A stretch of DNA of 64,000 bases from Dethiosulfatibacter aminovorans DSM 17477. GTDB lineage: Bacteria > Bacillota > Clostridia > Tissierellales > Dethiosulfatibacteraceae. Below, piece after piece: positions 1-8,223 of this stretch. Every line of letters starts with the position of its first letter. The stretch's first letter is position 1. The DNA lies in NCBI RefSeq assembly GCF_900142005.1, contig NZ_FQZL01000004.1, forward strand, positions 1 through 64,000, written 5' to 3'. The notes beneath the pieces were generated by a model. The model did no database searches and was not told the origin of the DNA. It worked only from the letters and a program-made list of their open reading frames with translations. The translations under genes were made by a program, and so were the position numbers.

Positions 1-67
1 AGTTCAGGTCCACGTTTTCATCCTTGAACTTCTTTTCCATTTCTGCTACGTTGCAGTTTTCACACAT
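1..67 (-). CDS. 5' end of an unidentified gene, cut by the window edge
   Basis: Only the first 22 codons are present, beginning MCENCNVAEMEKKF. An AAGGAG ribosome site lies 7 bases before the ATG. The early CxxC pair could be metal-binding or redox-active, but too little is present to name the family. It is transcribed in the same direction as the EIIC-like gene upstream of it, from which a terminator separates it. Confidence 0.55.
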   Translation of the reverse strand, partial: MCENCNVAEMEKKFKDENVDLN

Positions 68-272
68 GTTGTTTCTCCTTCCTTGTTTCTGTTTTTATAT
101 TTCAGTTTAATTCGGGTTATATGGTACGAATCATAATTCAATCCGTATTTTCTATTTAATAATTTATTGAGGCATTAAACTATGTCGTATTTAAATTGTT
201 AAATACAGAATACATGATTTGTTTTTCATATATCAATTAATTCAATAGAGTACTCTAATTCAAATATAAGTT

Positions 273-302
273 CAAAAATACATGCCACCATAAAGGTGGC
301 AT
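273..302 (-). terminator. Rho-independent terminator after the first EIIC-like gene
   Basis: An 8-bp perfect stem (ATGCCACC at 282-289 with GGTGGCAT at 295-302, 5-base loop) is followed on the minus strand by a T5 run (274-278). It lies about 50 bases after the stop codon of the carrier gene and closes the ndh transcription unit. The remaining AT-rich sequence to position 68 shows nothing further. Confidence 0.8.
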
Positions 303-351
303 ATATTAGTTTACAACTTAACAGATTTATTCTGGAATGAAAAAATTCAAC

Positions 352-1407
352 TTATATATCCAGTTTTAAATCTTCCGGTTTTATTAAGTTCATTTTCTTC
401 ATTGCCTTATACGTTCCAAGTCCGATTACTACAGGAAGCACGAAGTGTACAACAAGGATTGCCATATACATACCGGCTCCGCCATTGCCTGCAGCTTCCA
501 TAGCTTCTACTGCACCGAACTGTCCAACTAGTCCTGATGTTCCCATACCTGAACCAATTGAAGTGTTTTCCATCTTAAACACTGTTGTTGCCAACGGTCC
601 GGTTATTGCTGATGTAAGAATTGCAGGTATCCAAACCTTCCAGTTTTTCACTATATTGGGCACCTGAAGCATTGAAGTTCCAAGTCCTTGGGAAATCAAT
701 CCTCCAACTCCGTTCACTTCATAGCTGATTACCGCAAACACCACCATTTGGGCTGCACAGCCTGCCGCAGAAGCACCAGCTGCAAGTCCGCTTAAACCAA
801 GCATGATACCAATTGCTGCACTACTGATTGGAAGTGTAAGTGCTATACCCATAAGTACCGAAACCAATATACCCATAGGTACCGGCTGCAGCTCCGTAGC
901 TGCATTTATGAGGTTACCGAAACCAGTCATGAATGCATTGATTCCAGGTCCTGCAAGAGTTCCTACAAGTACACCTACAATAATTGTAACTGCCGGAGTC
1001 ACAATAATATCTACCTTTGTCTCTTTGGAGACAAGTTTACCAAACTCAGCACCAACCAATCCTGCCAAAAGTGCACCTACAGGTCCACCAAGTGCTGCTC
1101 CAGCCGCTCCAGTCATTGTTGAAGCAAACATTACAAGGGGTGGTGCCTGGAGTCCATAGGCTACTGCAACACCTATTCCAGGTCCCGTCATAGCTCTCGC
1201 AATAGGCCAAATTGTTTCCGTCAGCAACTTGATTCCAAGCTTTCCACCGATTACGTTTAAGATACTACCGATTATCAGTGTTCCGAATAATCCGAGAGCC
1301 ATGAAGCTCAAAGTGTCAATAAGGTATCTCTTTACAGAAATCTCAATATTCTTTCTCTTCAAAAAACTCTCTTTTTTCACATTGTTGTTTACATCTGCAT
1401 TACTCAA
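352..1407 (-). CDS. Orphan EIIC-like (PTS_EIIC_2 type) membrane carrier, nicotinate-linked
   Basis: A 351-residue, very hydrophobic protein with about ten membrane segments and many Gly/Ala-rich stretches (for example TGAAGAALGGPVGALLAG). I recognise the EIIC domain family of PF13303; no EIIA or EIIB domain or gene is nearby, so phosphotransfer is unlikely and it may act as a secondary carrier. It starts with TTG, preceded by GGAGGA with 6 bases spacing. It lies just after the duplicated tail of ndhM in the same direction, so nicotinate or product transport is a reasonable inference but unproven. A close paralogue sits at 32615-33670, also with a TTG start, beside the glutamate dehydrogenases. 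Family call firm, substrate unknown. Confidence 0.8.
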   Translation of the reverse strand: MSNADVNNNVKKESFLKRKNIEISVKRYLIDTLSFMALGLFGTLIIGSILNVIGGKLGIKLLTETIWPIARAMTGPGIGVAVAYGLQAPPLVMFASTMTGAAGAALGGPVGALLAGLVGAEFGKLVSKETKVDIIVTPAVTIIVGVLVGTLAGPGINAFMTGFGNLINAATELQPVPMGILVSVLMGIALTLPISSAAIGIMLGLSGLAAGASAAGCAAQMVVFAVISYEVNGVGGLISQGLGTSMLQVPNIVKNWKVWIPAILTSAITGPLATTVFKMENTSIGSGMGTSGLVGQFGAVEAMEAAGNGGAGMYMAILVVHFVLPVVIGLGTYKAMKKMNLIKPEDLKLDI

Positions 1408-1441
1408 ATCTGTTCCTCCAATAAATTTATTTTATTATATC

Positions 1442-1600
1442 ACTGCACCATCAAGTCCATACCATGATCAATGGTCCAGTAGTTAAACCGGGATGAGGGC
1501 CGGTTTTACTCGGTTTTCTGTGTTACTTTCCTTCTTTTTCCCTGATTGCTTTCAACACAACATCTGCAATTGCAGGAAGATGTGTTATTTTTACTCCCAC
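1442..1600. repeat. Tandem duplicate of the ndhM 3' end and its hairpin (distal copy)
   Basis: This segment repeats 1600-1758 with an offset of 157-158 bases and few differences. It encodes a copy of the last roughly 26 codons of NdhM including its stop (1523-1525), with three amino-acid changes (Arg to Lys, Thr to Ile, Lys to Arg), but has no start codon or ribosome site. It also carries a copy of the downstream stem AAACCGG/CCGGTTT. It is a remnant of a tandem duplication or of a second ndhM, lying between ndhM and the carrier gene. Confidence 0.9.
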
Positions 1601-1758
1601 TGGACCATCAAGTCCATACTATGAATCAATGGTCCAGTAATTAAACCGGGATGAGGGCCGGTTTTACTCGGTTTTCTGTGTTACTTTCCTTCTTTTTCCT
1701 TGATTGCTTTCAACACAACATCTGCAGTTGCAGGAAGATGTGTTATTCTTACTCCCAC
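1600..1758. repeat. Tandem duplicate of the ndhM 3' end (proximal, functional copy)
   Basis: This is the copy joined to the intact ndhM gene. Downstream of the stop codon (1681-1683) it holds two hairpins: AAACCGG/CCGGTTT around 1643-1663 and a 9-bp CTGGACCAT/ATGGTCCAG stem at about 1600-1637. Neither is followed by a clear T-run, so they may stabilise or process mRNA rather than end it, allowing transcription into the carrier gene. Confidence 0.85.
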
Positions 1759-2667
1759 GGCATCATAAATTGCGTTAAGTATTGCTGGCGCTACCGGGAC
1801 AAGAGCCGGTTCTCCAACTCCTTTGGCACCATACGGACCTGTCGATGAAGGATCTTCAACTACTATGGAATGTATTTCCGGCATATCCTGAGTAGTCTGG
1901 ATAATATAATTGTTCAGGTCGGCATTTTTTACAATTCCGTCTTTAATGTCAACCTTCTCTGTGAGGGCAAATCCTATTCCCATTGCCACTCCACCTTCAA
2001 TCTGTCCTTCTATATTTCTTTTGTTTATTGCCTGCCCTACGTCATGAGCACATACAATATTAACTACCTTTACTTCGCCTGTTTCAGTATTGACTTCAAC
2101 TTCGGCAATTTGTGTTGCATATGCATAAGTCTCGTAAGGTGTTCCCTGCATATCTCCATCAAGAGCGATTGTACTGGGATTGTATTGACCTTTTCCCAGT
2201 GCAAGAAGTCCTCTTGCCTTTAGTCCCATCATTATGTCTGTATAAGCAATTGATTTTTCTTCATCACCTTTTACTGAAGCTTTATTGTCTTTTAATATTA
2301 TATCTTTTTCGCTGCAGTTAAGAAGCTCGGCTGCCACCTTTATAATATTGTCTCTTGCTTCAAGCGCTGCAAAATGACATGCATTCCCTGAAATATAAGT
2401 CTGTCTGCTGGCTGAAGTCGCTCCACCCTCAGGAGTTACTCCTGAATCAGCGGATCTTACAACTACCTTGTCAAATGTTACTCCCAGCGTTTCTGCAGTA
2501 ATTTGAGCCATTACCGTATCCGATCCCTGTCCGATATCTGCAACTCCTGCCAGTACAGTGACCGAACCATCTGCGTGAACTTCTACAAATGCTGCTGCAG
2601 GATTTGGCAATCCGGTATTACCTATTCCATACCACATGCATCCCACACCTGTGCCTTTTTTTATCAT
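1681..2667 (-). CDS. ndhM: Nicotinate dehydrogenase, medium molybdopterin subunit
   Basis: A 328-residue protein matching the C-terminal half of xanthine dehydrogenase-type molybdenum subunits. Visible motifs are the cofactor loop ADIGQGSDTV near residue 45 and GVGEPALVPVAPA near residue 290, whose Glu corresponds to the catalytic base of the family. With NdhL it forms the active site that hydroxylates nicotinate at C6 with water as oxygen source. The division of the molybdenum subunit into two genes is the natural state in Eubacterium barkeri, where the enzyme also needs labile selenium, so it is not a frameshift here. GGAGGAG lies 5 bases before the ATG. It is the last structural gene of ndhFSLM; its 3' end is duplicated downstream. 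Confidence 0.93.
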   Translation of the reverse strand: MIKKGTGVGCMWYGIGNTGLPNPAAAFVEVHADGSVTVLAGVADIGQGSDTVMAQITAETLGVTFDKVVVRSADSGVTPEGGATSASRQTYISGNACHFAALEARDNIIKVAAELLNCSEKDIILKDNKASVKGDEEKSIAYTDIMMGLKARGLLALGKGQYNPSTIALDGDMQGTPYETYAYATQIAEVEVNTETGEVKVVNIVCAHDVGQAINKRNIEGQIEGGVAMGIGFALTEKVDIKDGIVKNADLNNYIIQTTQDMPEIHSIVVEDPSSTGPYGAKGVGEPALVPVAPAILNAIYDAVGVRITHLPATADVVLKAIKEKEGK

Positions 2668-2681
2668 ATTGTCTCCTCCTT

Positions 2682-4022
2682 CTAACTAGCTGCTTCTTCC
2701 GCATCAATTGTGTCTATCTCTTCTCTTGCCTTTTCTCTGGCGGCAATGATAGTATCCCTGATGCCAACACTGTTTGTTAACAACTGTCCTGTTCCTGTTC
2801 TTGCTCCAACCTTGAAACAATTCTTGAACCTCATGTCTATAGGGTCGATACCAAGTTGTTCAGCCAGCATGTCTATCTGCGTCTCATGTGCAACGGCAAC
2901 TTGGGGAACTCCAAATCCTCTCATCGCTCCACACATAGGATTGTTGGTATACACCATGGTTGAAGTGATTTTAATATTTGGCACTTCATAGGGTCCCTGT
3001 GCGTGAACCATAGCTCTGGTTATTACAGCCAGTCCGTAAGATCCATAAGCTCCAGTATCCTGCTTCAGTTCCGCTTCCATTGCCAGTATCTTTCCGTCTT
3101 TCGTAGCTCCAGTCTTGAATGTCATATAATGAGGATGCCTCTTTGAGGATACCTGCATCGACTCCTGTCTTTTCCTGATCATTTTCACAGGCTTCTCAGT
3201 ATAGTAGGCCAGAAGGGCAGCATGACACTGTGTTGAAATATCAAGCTTTCCGCCGAATCCCCCTCCAGTATTGCCCTGGATGCTCCTTACTCTGTTAAGA
3301 GGAAGTCCAAGCATTACTGCCACTTCACCTCTGTCATAGTGAGGATTCTGTGTAGAACTCCAGAACGTAAGTATTCCTTCTTCAAATTTCGCTATTGTAG
3401 CTTCAGTCTCTATGAAGACATGATTTATGGATGGAGTATAGTAGCTGTTTTCAACAATTACATCACACTTCTTGAATGCCTCCTCAACGTCTCCTCTTTT
3501 CATGGTCTTTTGAGAAAGGATGTTTGTCTCGCCGTGAACTTTCGGACTGTCTTCTCTCAAAGCATCCTCTATTGTGAATACGCCCTCTATTTCTTCAAGT
3601 TCAACCTCTATAAGTCCAAGAGCCTTTTCAAGTATTTCTTCGCTTTCAGCTGCCACCACCGCAAGGGCATCTCCATACCTTCTTACCTTGTCTTCTACAA
3701 GAATGGGTTCATCCTTGTTTATGATTCCAATGAGATTTTTACCTGGAATATCCTCGTAAGTGAGGACTGCTGCCACTCCCGGAAGAGTCTTTGCCTTATC
3801 AGTGTTTATACTCACAACCTTCGCACTTGCCAACTCACTTCTCTTTACTCCACCATAAAGCATACCTGGAAGATTCAAGTCTCCTACATATTTAGTTTTT
3901 CCAAGAACCTTGTCCAGTGCATCTTTCCTTCTTACACTTTTACCGACAACATTGAATTTTTCATCAAGGTGTTCAGCAACATTATTTTTCATTTCAGTCG
4001 ATTCTTTTTTTTCAACACTCAT
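2682..4022 (-). CDS. ndhL: Nicotinate dehydrogenase, large molybdopterin subunit
   Basis: A 446-residue protein equal to the N-terminal half of a molybdenum hydroxylase large subunit. It has the small first domain (GKTKYVGDLNLPGMLYGGVKRS), the glycine-rich cofactor loop QGNTGGGFGGKLD near residue 255, and GAMRGFGVPQ near residue 365 as in xanthine dehydrogenases. It pairs with NdhM, whose gene follows after 14 bases, and takes electrons onward to the 2Fe-2S clusters of NdhS and FAD of NdhF. The start has GGGAG 10 bases upstream, slightly wide. Family and gene order match the known nicotinate dehydrogenase of E. barkeri; a purine or other heterocycle hydroxylase is excluded mainly by the downstream pathway genes. 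Confidence 0.92.
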   Translation of the reverse strand: MSVEKKESTEMKNNVAEHLDEKFNVVGKSVRRKDALDKVLGKTKYVGDLNLPGMLYGGVKRSELASAKVVSINTDKAKTLPGVAAVLTYEDIPGKNLIGIINKDEPILVEDKVRRYGDALAVVAAESEEILEKALGLIEVELEEIEGVFTIEDALREDSPKVHGETNILSQKTMKRGDVEEAFKKCDVIVENSYYTPSINHVFIETEATIAKFEEGILTFWSSTQNPHYDRGEVAVMLGLPLNRVRSIQGNTGGGFGGKLDISTQCHAALLAYYTEKPVKMIRKRQESMQVSSKRHPHYMTFKTGATKDGKILAMEAELKQDTGAYGSYGLAVITRAMVHAQGPYEVPNIKITSTMVYTNNPMCGAMRGFGVPQVAVAHETQIDMLAEQLGIDPIDMRFKNCFKVGARTGTGQLLTNSVGIRDTIIAAREKAREEIDTIDAEEAAS

Positions 4023-4039
4023 GATCTATCATCTCCCAT

Positions 4040-4501
4040 TTATTCTATAGCCGCTTCCACAGCTTCTATAATTTTCGTATAACCGGTGCATCTACACAGA
4101 TTCCCTTCAACTGCAGTCTTTATTTCTTCTTTTGAAGGGTTTGGGTTATTCATCAAAAGAGCCTTTGCAGACAAAATCATTCCAGGTGTACAGTATCCGC
4201 ACTGTACTGCACCCTTTTCCATAAATGTTTCCTGGAGTCTGTCAAGTTCTCCATTTACACTAAGTCCTTCAATTGTTGTAACCTTTCTACCTTCTACCTG
4301 TGGTGCCAGTACGGTACAACTTGTCACAGCTTCATCATCAAGTATTACTGTACATGCACCGCATTCACCTTCACTGCATCCTTCCTTGACGCTTGTCATG
4401 CCCAGATCGATCCTTAAAAGGTCTACCAGCCTTTTATTGGAGTATGTTTCTACAGTTACATTTTCTCCATTTAAAATAAAACTTATATTTATCTTTTCCA
4501 T
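4040..4501 (-). CDS. ndhS: Nicotinate dehydrogenase, small 2x[2Fe-2S] subunit
   Basis: About 153 residues, the usual size of the iron-sulfur subunit of molybdenum hydroxylases. The N-terminal plant-ferredoxin-type cluster shows CSEGECGACTV plus a later Cys, and the C-terminal helical cluster shows QCGYCTPG and LCRCTGYTKI. It passes electrons from the molybdenum site to FAD. Two ATGs compete: 4507 lies only one base after AGGAGG, while 4501 (MEKINIS) has 7 bases spacing, so 4501 is preferred. It sits between ndhF and ndhL with short gaps, in one transcription unit. Confidence 0.92.
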   Translation of the reverse strand: MEKINISFILNGENVTVETYSNKRLVDLLRIDLGMTSVKEGCSEGECGACTVILDDEAVTSCTVLAPQVEGRKVTTIEGLSVNGELDRLQETFMEKGAVQCGYCTPGMILSAKALLMNNPNPSKEEIKTAVEGNLCRCTGYTKIIEAVEAAIE

Positions 4502-4531
4502 TTTCATTCCTCCTGTTTAGGATTAAAATAA

Positions 4532-5431
4532 TTACTGAATGCTTTGAGTCTTAATAGATGTAATTACTTCTCTTACAATCCCCTTCACGCTCTCCTTCTT
4601 AAAAGGACAAGACGCTCTAGATCCAATATTTTGAACCACTATATCCGATACTTCTTCAAGGCAGCTTTCAATAGTCTTATTATCAAGTTTTTTACCAACA
4701 AGTATATTTTCAGCGCTTTCAACCCTGTATGGATGGCTTCCGACAGCGCCCAGAGCAAGACTGCATCTTTCAACCACTTCATCTTCCCCAAGTTTGACAA
4801 CCATGCCTACAGTCATAATTGATTTTGCAAGCGCCCTTCTTTTTCCAAGCTTTCTGAAAGCGGAAAACTCCCTGTTTCCACCTTTTTTGAAATAGACTTC
4901 AAAAAGTATTTCGTCTTTTTCAATGCCTGCTATACTCTTTTTACAACCTGCACAATTGTCTTCAATTTCTCTAGGTGTAAAGAAATCAGCTACAAGTACT
5001 TCTCTGCTTCCCCTGCTGCTTTTCAAAACAGCAACTGCATCGAAAGCTGTAAGAGCAGACACCGAATCGGCACAGGCAGATCCTGTAACCACATTTCCTC
5101 CGACAGTACCCAGGTTCCTTATCTGGGTAGAACCAACCTTGCTGCAGGCCTGCACAAAAGCAACTGCACATTCCTGTAACAGTTCACTGTTTGAAATCTC
5201 TGTAAATGTCGTTCCTGCACCTATTCTAATAAATCCATCATCTTCTCTAATGAAACTCAACTCTTTGATGCCTTTAAGATTTATTACTCTCTCAGGATGG
5301 ATTTTTTTCTCATTCAACTCCAACACTAAATCTGTTCCACCGGCTATTAAATAAGTCGACTCATCTTTTGCTTCAATCAGCTTAAGTGCTTCATCCATGC
5401 TTACTGGATTAAAATAATTAAAACCTTTCAT
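4532..5431 (-). CDS. ndhF: Nicotinate dehydrogenase, FAD subunit
   Basis: A 299-residue FAD-binding subunit of the CO dehydrogenase/xanthine dehydrogenase medium-subunit family. Visible FAD motifs are AGGTDLVLELNE near residue 31 and TQIRNLGTVGGNVVTG near residue 103. Here it receives electrons from NdhS and reduces a nicotinamide nucleotide. AGGAGG stands 4 bases before the ATG. It is the first gene of ndhFSLM; a sigma-54 promoter lies about 100 bases upstream (5538-5555), so the whole unit is probably induced by the activator encoded just upstream at 5716-7323. Confidence 0.92.
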   Translation of the reverse strand: MKGFNYFNPVSMDEALKLIEAKDESTYLIAGGTDLVLELNEKKIHPERVINLKGIKELSFIREDDGFIRIGAGTTFTEISNSELLQECAVAFVQACSKVGSTQIRNLGTVGGNVVTGSACADSVSALTAFDAVAVLKSSRGSREVLVADFFTPREIEDNCAGCKKSIAGIEKDEILFEVYFKKGGNREFSAFRKLGKRRALAKSIMTVGMVVKLGEDEVVERCSLALGAVGSHPYRVESAENILVGKKLDNKTIESCLEEVSDIVVQNIGSRASCPFKKESVKGIVREVITSIKTQSIQ

Positions 5432-5537
5432 ATTTCCTCCTATTACTATTGCATTATCGAACGTTTTCTAACATTTTCAAACACATTCATTCATAACCAA
5501 ACATATTTCCAGTACCATTGTCATACCACTTATATAT

Positions 5538-5555
5538 ATGCAATTTGCATGCCAT
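5538..5555 (-). promoter_or_regulatory. Sigma-54 promoter of ndhFSLM
   Basis: On the minus strand the sequence reads TGGCATGCAAATTGCA, with the invariant GG at 5553-5552 and GC at 5541-5540, ten bases apart as sigma-54 RNA polymerase requires. Expected transcription start is near 5528, about 97 bases before ndhF. Confidence 0.85.
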
Positions 5556-5604
5556 GTTTTTTGTTGTGATTTCAGGCATTTCAAGCTCCTGAATTCAACA
5601 AATT

Positions 5605-5621
5605 CATTTCAAAATTGAAAC
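5605..5621. promoter_or_regulatory. Palindromic activator site upstream of ndh promoter
   Basis: CATTTCAAAATTGAAAC contains TTTCAA-AA-TTGAAA, about 60 bases upstream of the sigma-54 promoter. The same TTTCAA-NN-TTGAAA pattern lies upstream of the hgd promoter at 22029-22130, so it is the likely binding site of the regulator at 5716-7323. A weaker half-matching copy is at 5578-5597. Confidence 0.65.
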
Positions 5622-5663
5622 ATGCATATTAAATGGCTAAAACACAGCCCAAACAAGCAAAAA

Positions 5664-5709
5664 AGGCATTTCAATATTGTAACCCCCGTTTTTCAATACT
5701 GAAATGCCT
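5664..5709 (-). terminator. Terminator of the sigma-54 regulator, built from operator-like arms
   Basis: AGGCATTTCAATATTG (5664-5679) pairs with CAATACTGAAATGCCT (5694-5709), 15 of 16 positions, 14-base loop. Read on the minus strand it follows the regulator stop codon within 10 bases and is followed by T6, a classic terminator. Each arm also carries a TTTCAATA-type half palindrome like the proposed activator site. Confidence 0.8.
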
Positions 5710-5715
5710 ATTATA

Positions 5716-7323
5716 TTATTCCCTTATATATTCATTTTCTGAAATGCCAAGCTCCTTTATCCTTCTCCACAAAGTTGTAGTACTTATATTCAGCTTTTCA
5801 GCCGTCTTTATTTTGGAACCATTGTTTTTTGCAAGTATATCCGTAATCACCCTTTTTTCATATTCCTGCATAATCTCGCACAGACTGGTGCGATCACTGC
5901 TCAAGCTTATATTTATACTATGAAATCTGCTTGGCAAATGCTCTTTTGTTATATACCTGCTGTTGCCGCTCATATTGAACGCCTTTTCTATAACATTAAC
6001 AAGTTCCCTGACATTTCCCGGCCACTTGTAATTAACCAGCAGTTCAAGGGCTTCATCATCTATTCCCTGTATAAACTTACCAAAAGATTGATTCATCCTT
6101 CTTATCTGGTTCCTTACTATGAGAGGAATGTCATCTTTAATTCTTCTCAGCGGTTGAATCGGTATATCAATAACATTAAGTCTGTAATACAAATCCAACC
6201 TGAACTTGTTTTCCTTTATCAGCTTATCCATGTCCTTGTTTGTTGCTGCTATGATCCTTATATCAAGAGGAATGTTGGTTTTTCCTCCTATCCTCTTCAC
6301 TTCTCTCTCCTGAAGAACTCTCAACAATTTGCTCTGCAAGTCAATCTGCATTTCGCTTATTTCATCAAGAAACAAGGTTCCTCCGTTTGCCTGCTCAAAA
6401 ACACCCTGCTGTCCTTCCTTTACCGCTCCTGTAAATGATCCTTTTTCATACCCAAAAAAACTGCTTTCCATAAGATTGGGCGGTATTGCAGCACAGTTTA
6501 TTGCTACAAAGGGCTGGTCTTTCCTATTGCTTTCATTATGAATGGACTGGGCGAAAAGTTCCTTACCCGTGCCCGTCTCCCCTATTATAAGAACGCTGGA
6601 GATCGATTTGGCAGAAAGTTTTGCAACTTCCTTTGCTCTTCTCATCTCCATTGATTCACCAATTATGTCTTCGAAATTGTATTTCGCATTTTGATGTTTC
6701 TTGACTTCACTTAAAAGCTTCTGATTTTTTTTCATAGTATCGTCATTATTGAATCCAAAACCGAATTCCTTATTAATCGGTATCCTGACTGCCGAAGCAC
6801 CCATAATATAATTCGAATCCCCTATGACTGGCATTTGGCTGGTCATGGCTTCTTTTGCAGCTTCAGAAACATTACCCAGATATGCCTTGCTCTCATTACC
6901 ATCAGAATCGAAGGAAGCAATTCTGGTACCCCCTTTGTCAAACAATACAGCTTCTCCACCAACAACCTTTGCAATAACCGGCAAGGACTCCGTAAGAGAG
7001 TTTTTTAATTCCCTGTATGTTTTTACCCTTTCGTAGTTGCTGGCACATAATACATATTCGCCAACAGGAATACTCCATGCTTCAACACCGTTTTCAATCT
7101 GTGACATGCCGTATTTGGGCTTATTCTCAAATGCTGCCTCACAGGCCAGCCTGTAGAATACTCCTCTCAATTCTACAATTTCTTTCCCTTCAGAATCCAC
7201 AGTCTTTATTCTATATCCATCTTTGTCCGTTACAGTTACAAAACCCATCGTCACTTTTGAAATAATACTCATGGATTCCAAAAGAATCTCCAGTGTTTTG
7301 TCATTTTTTATATCAGAATTCAT
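5716..7323 (-). CDS. Sigma-54-dependent activator, probable nicotinate regulator
   Basis: About 535 residues. Residues 1-200 hold two similar sensor modules, each with a DKxGxRIxxxDSxGxE-like pattern near residues 36-50 and 131-146, suggesting an internal duplication; I do not recognise the ligand. Then comes an AAA+ domain with Walker A GETGTGKE (about 250), GSFTGA (sigma-54 contact loop, Ala to Ser at position 2), Walker B GGTLFLDEI, and a Fis-type helix-turn-helix at the end (GSKIKTAEKLNISTTTLWRRI). ATG at 7323 with AGAGG 5 bases before it is preferred over GTG 7329, which overlaps the ribosome site. It lies between the two nicotinate units, both with sigma-54 promoters and shared palindromes, so it most likely activates both in response to nicotinate or a derivative. 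Confidence 0.88.
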   Translation of the reverse strand: MNSDIKNDKTLEILLESMSIISKVTMGFVTVTDKDGYRIKTVDSEGKEIVELRGVFYRLACEAAFENKPKYGMSQIENGVEAWSIPVGEYVLCASNYERVKTYRELKNSLTESLPVIAKVVGGEAVLFDKGGTRIASFDSDGNESKAYLGNVSEAAKEAMTSQMPVIGDSNYIMGASAVRIPINKEFGFGFNNDDTMKKNQKLLSEVKKHQNAKYNFEDIIGESMEMRRAKEVAKLSAKSISSVLIIGETGTGKELFAQSIHNESNRKDQPFVAINCAAIPPNLMESSFFGYEKGSFTGAVKEGQQGVFEQANGGTLFLDEISEMQIDLQSKLLRVLQEREVKRIGGKTNIPLDIRIIAATNKDMDKLIKENKFRLDLYYRLNVIDIPIQPLRRIKDDIPLIVRNQIRRMNQSFGKFIQGIDDEALELLVNYKWPGNVRELVNVIEKAFNMSGNSRYITKEHLPSRFHSINISLSSDRTSLCEIMQEYEKRVITDILAKNNGSKIKTAEKLNISTTTLWRRIKELGISENEYIRE

Positions 7324-7354
7324 ATTCACCTCTTATCTGCACAACAATAACAAA

Positions 7355-8053
7355 TTATTTTTTACCTATTACCAGCAGCTGAGTGCACCTCTTAATACCG
7401 TAATTATTATAATTGCACCTTATGCGTTCTGCACTCTGACAGAAATATTCGTATTTATCTGAATTCACTGCCTTCAAGAGCATGTCATCCAACCTCCCAA
7501 GCTTTTTCTCGATTTTCATGTCATACTCCAATGTCTCATTGTATTCAGTTATCTCCAAGGAATTCAATCCAAGACTTGATGCCACCCTTATTATCTCTTC
7601 CCTTTCAAATGTTCTGTTGTGTATCTTTCCCAGTTCAGTATCTATTTCGCTCTCAAGGATATGGAGCATTCCATGGGTATTCCTTGAATTGTCACAACAA
7701 TCATGAAACATCTCGTTGATTATAAAATATCCTCCTACCTTCAACACCCTTTTCATTTCCTGCAGTACACTTCCCATATCATTCAAGTGATGCAAGGTAT
7801 TTGAAATTGATACTGCATCGAAATACCTGTCAGGGTATTCCAGATTGTATGCATTCATGAACTGAAACTTAATATTGTGTTCTTCCTTTGATTTCAAATT
7901 GTTCAATTCATCAACATTTATATCAATTCCTATAAGTTTTTCATAAGATCCGGCATATTCCTTCATCCTGAAGAGAAATTCTCCTCTTCTTGTTCCAACA
8001 TCTATTGCTCTTCCTAAATCTTTATTTCCAAAAACTCTCTTAAAATTCTCCAT
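7355..8053 (-). CDS. Class I SAM-dependent methyltransferase
   Basis: 232 residues with the Methyltransf_11 pattern: motif I AIDVGTRRGEF (about 16-26), acidic GIDIN after strand 2, and AVSISNTLHHLNDM near residue 80, then VLKVGGYFIINE. The substrate is not evident. GGGGAG stands 8 bases before the ATG. It lies 31 bases upstream of the sigma-54 regulator gene and is probably co-transcribed with it. No known nicotinate fermentation step needs a methylation, so its presence here is unexplained. Confidence 0.75.
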   Translation of the reverse strand: MENFKRVFGNKDLGRAIDVGTRRGEFLFRMKEYAGSYEKLIGIDINVDELNNLKSKEEHNIKFQFMNAYNLEYPDRYFDAVSISNTLHHLNDMGSVLQEMKRVLKVGGYFIINEMFHDCCDNSRNTHGMLHILESEIDTELGKIHNRTFEREEIIRVASSLGLNSLEITEYNETLEYDMKIEKKLGRLDDMLLKAVNSDKYEYFCQSAERIRCNYNNYGIKRCTQLLVIGKK

Positions 8054-8175
8054 CTTTTATTCTCCCCTCATATTTATCAATATCATCTCAATTATTTACC
8101 GATATTTATTTCTGCAGATTCGGATGATTTCGTTTCTGAAATGCAAGCTTTCAATTCTGCAATGCCATATGTTAG

Positions 8176-8210
8176 ATAAAACCTGTTCCGGTAAATTTTC
8201 AGAACAGGTC
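8176..8210 (-). terminator. Terminator of the hgd-to-hnr operon
   Basis: ACCTGTTC (8181-8188) pairs with GAACAGGT (8202-8209), and a TTTTA run follows on the minus strand. It begins 14 bases after the stop codon of the last operon gene. Confidence 0.85.
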
Positions 8211-8223
8211 CATCGTTGATTGA

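Noticed and set aside
1442..1600. The distal ndhM tail copy as a separate small gene
   Set aside because: It has no start codon or ribosome site and only repeats the end of ndhM.
1681..4022. ndhL and ndhM as a frameshifted single molybdenum subunit
   Set aside because: The division at the same place is known from E. barkeri nicotinate dehydrogenase, and each gene has its own good ribosome site.
8100..8170. Sigma-54 promoter upstream of the methyltransferase gene
   Set aside because: TGGCATTGCAG is present but the required GC does not fall ten bases after GG; only half-palindromes TTTCTGAAATG and TTTCAATT are seen.
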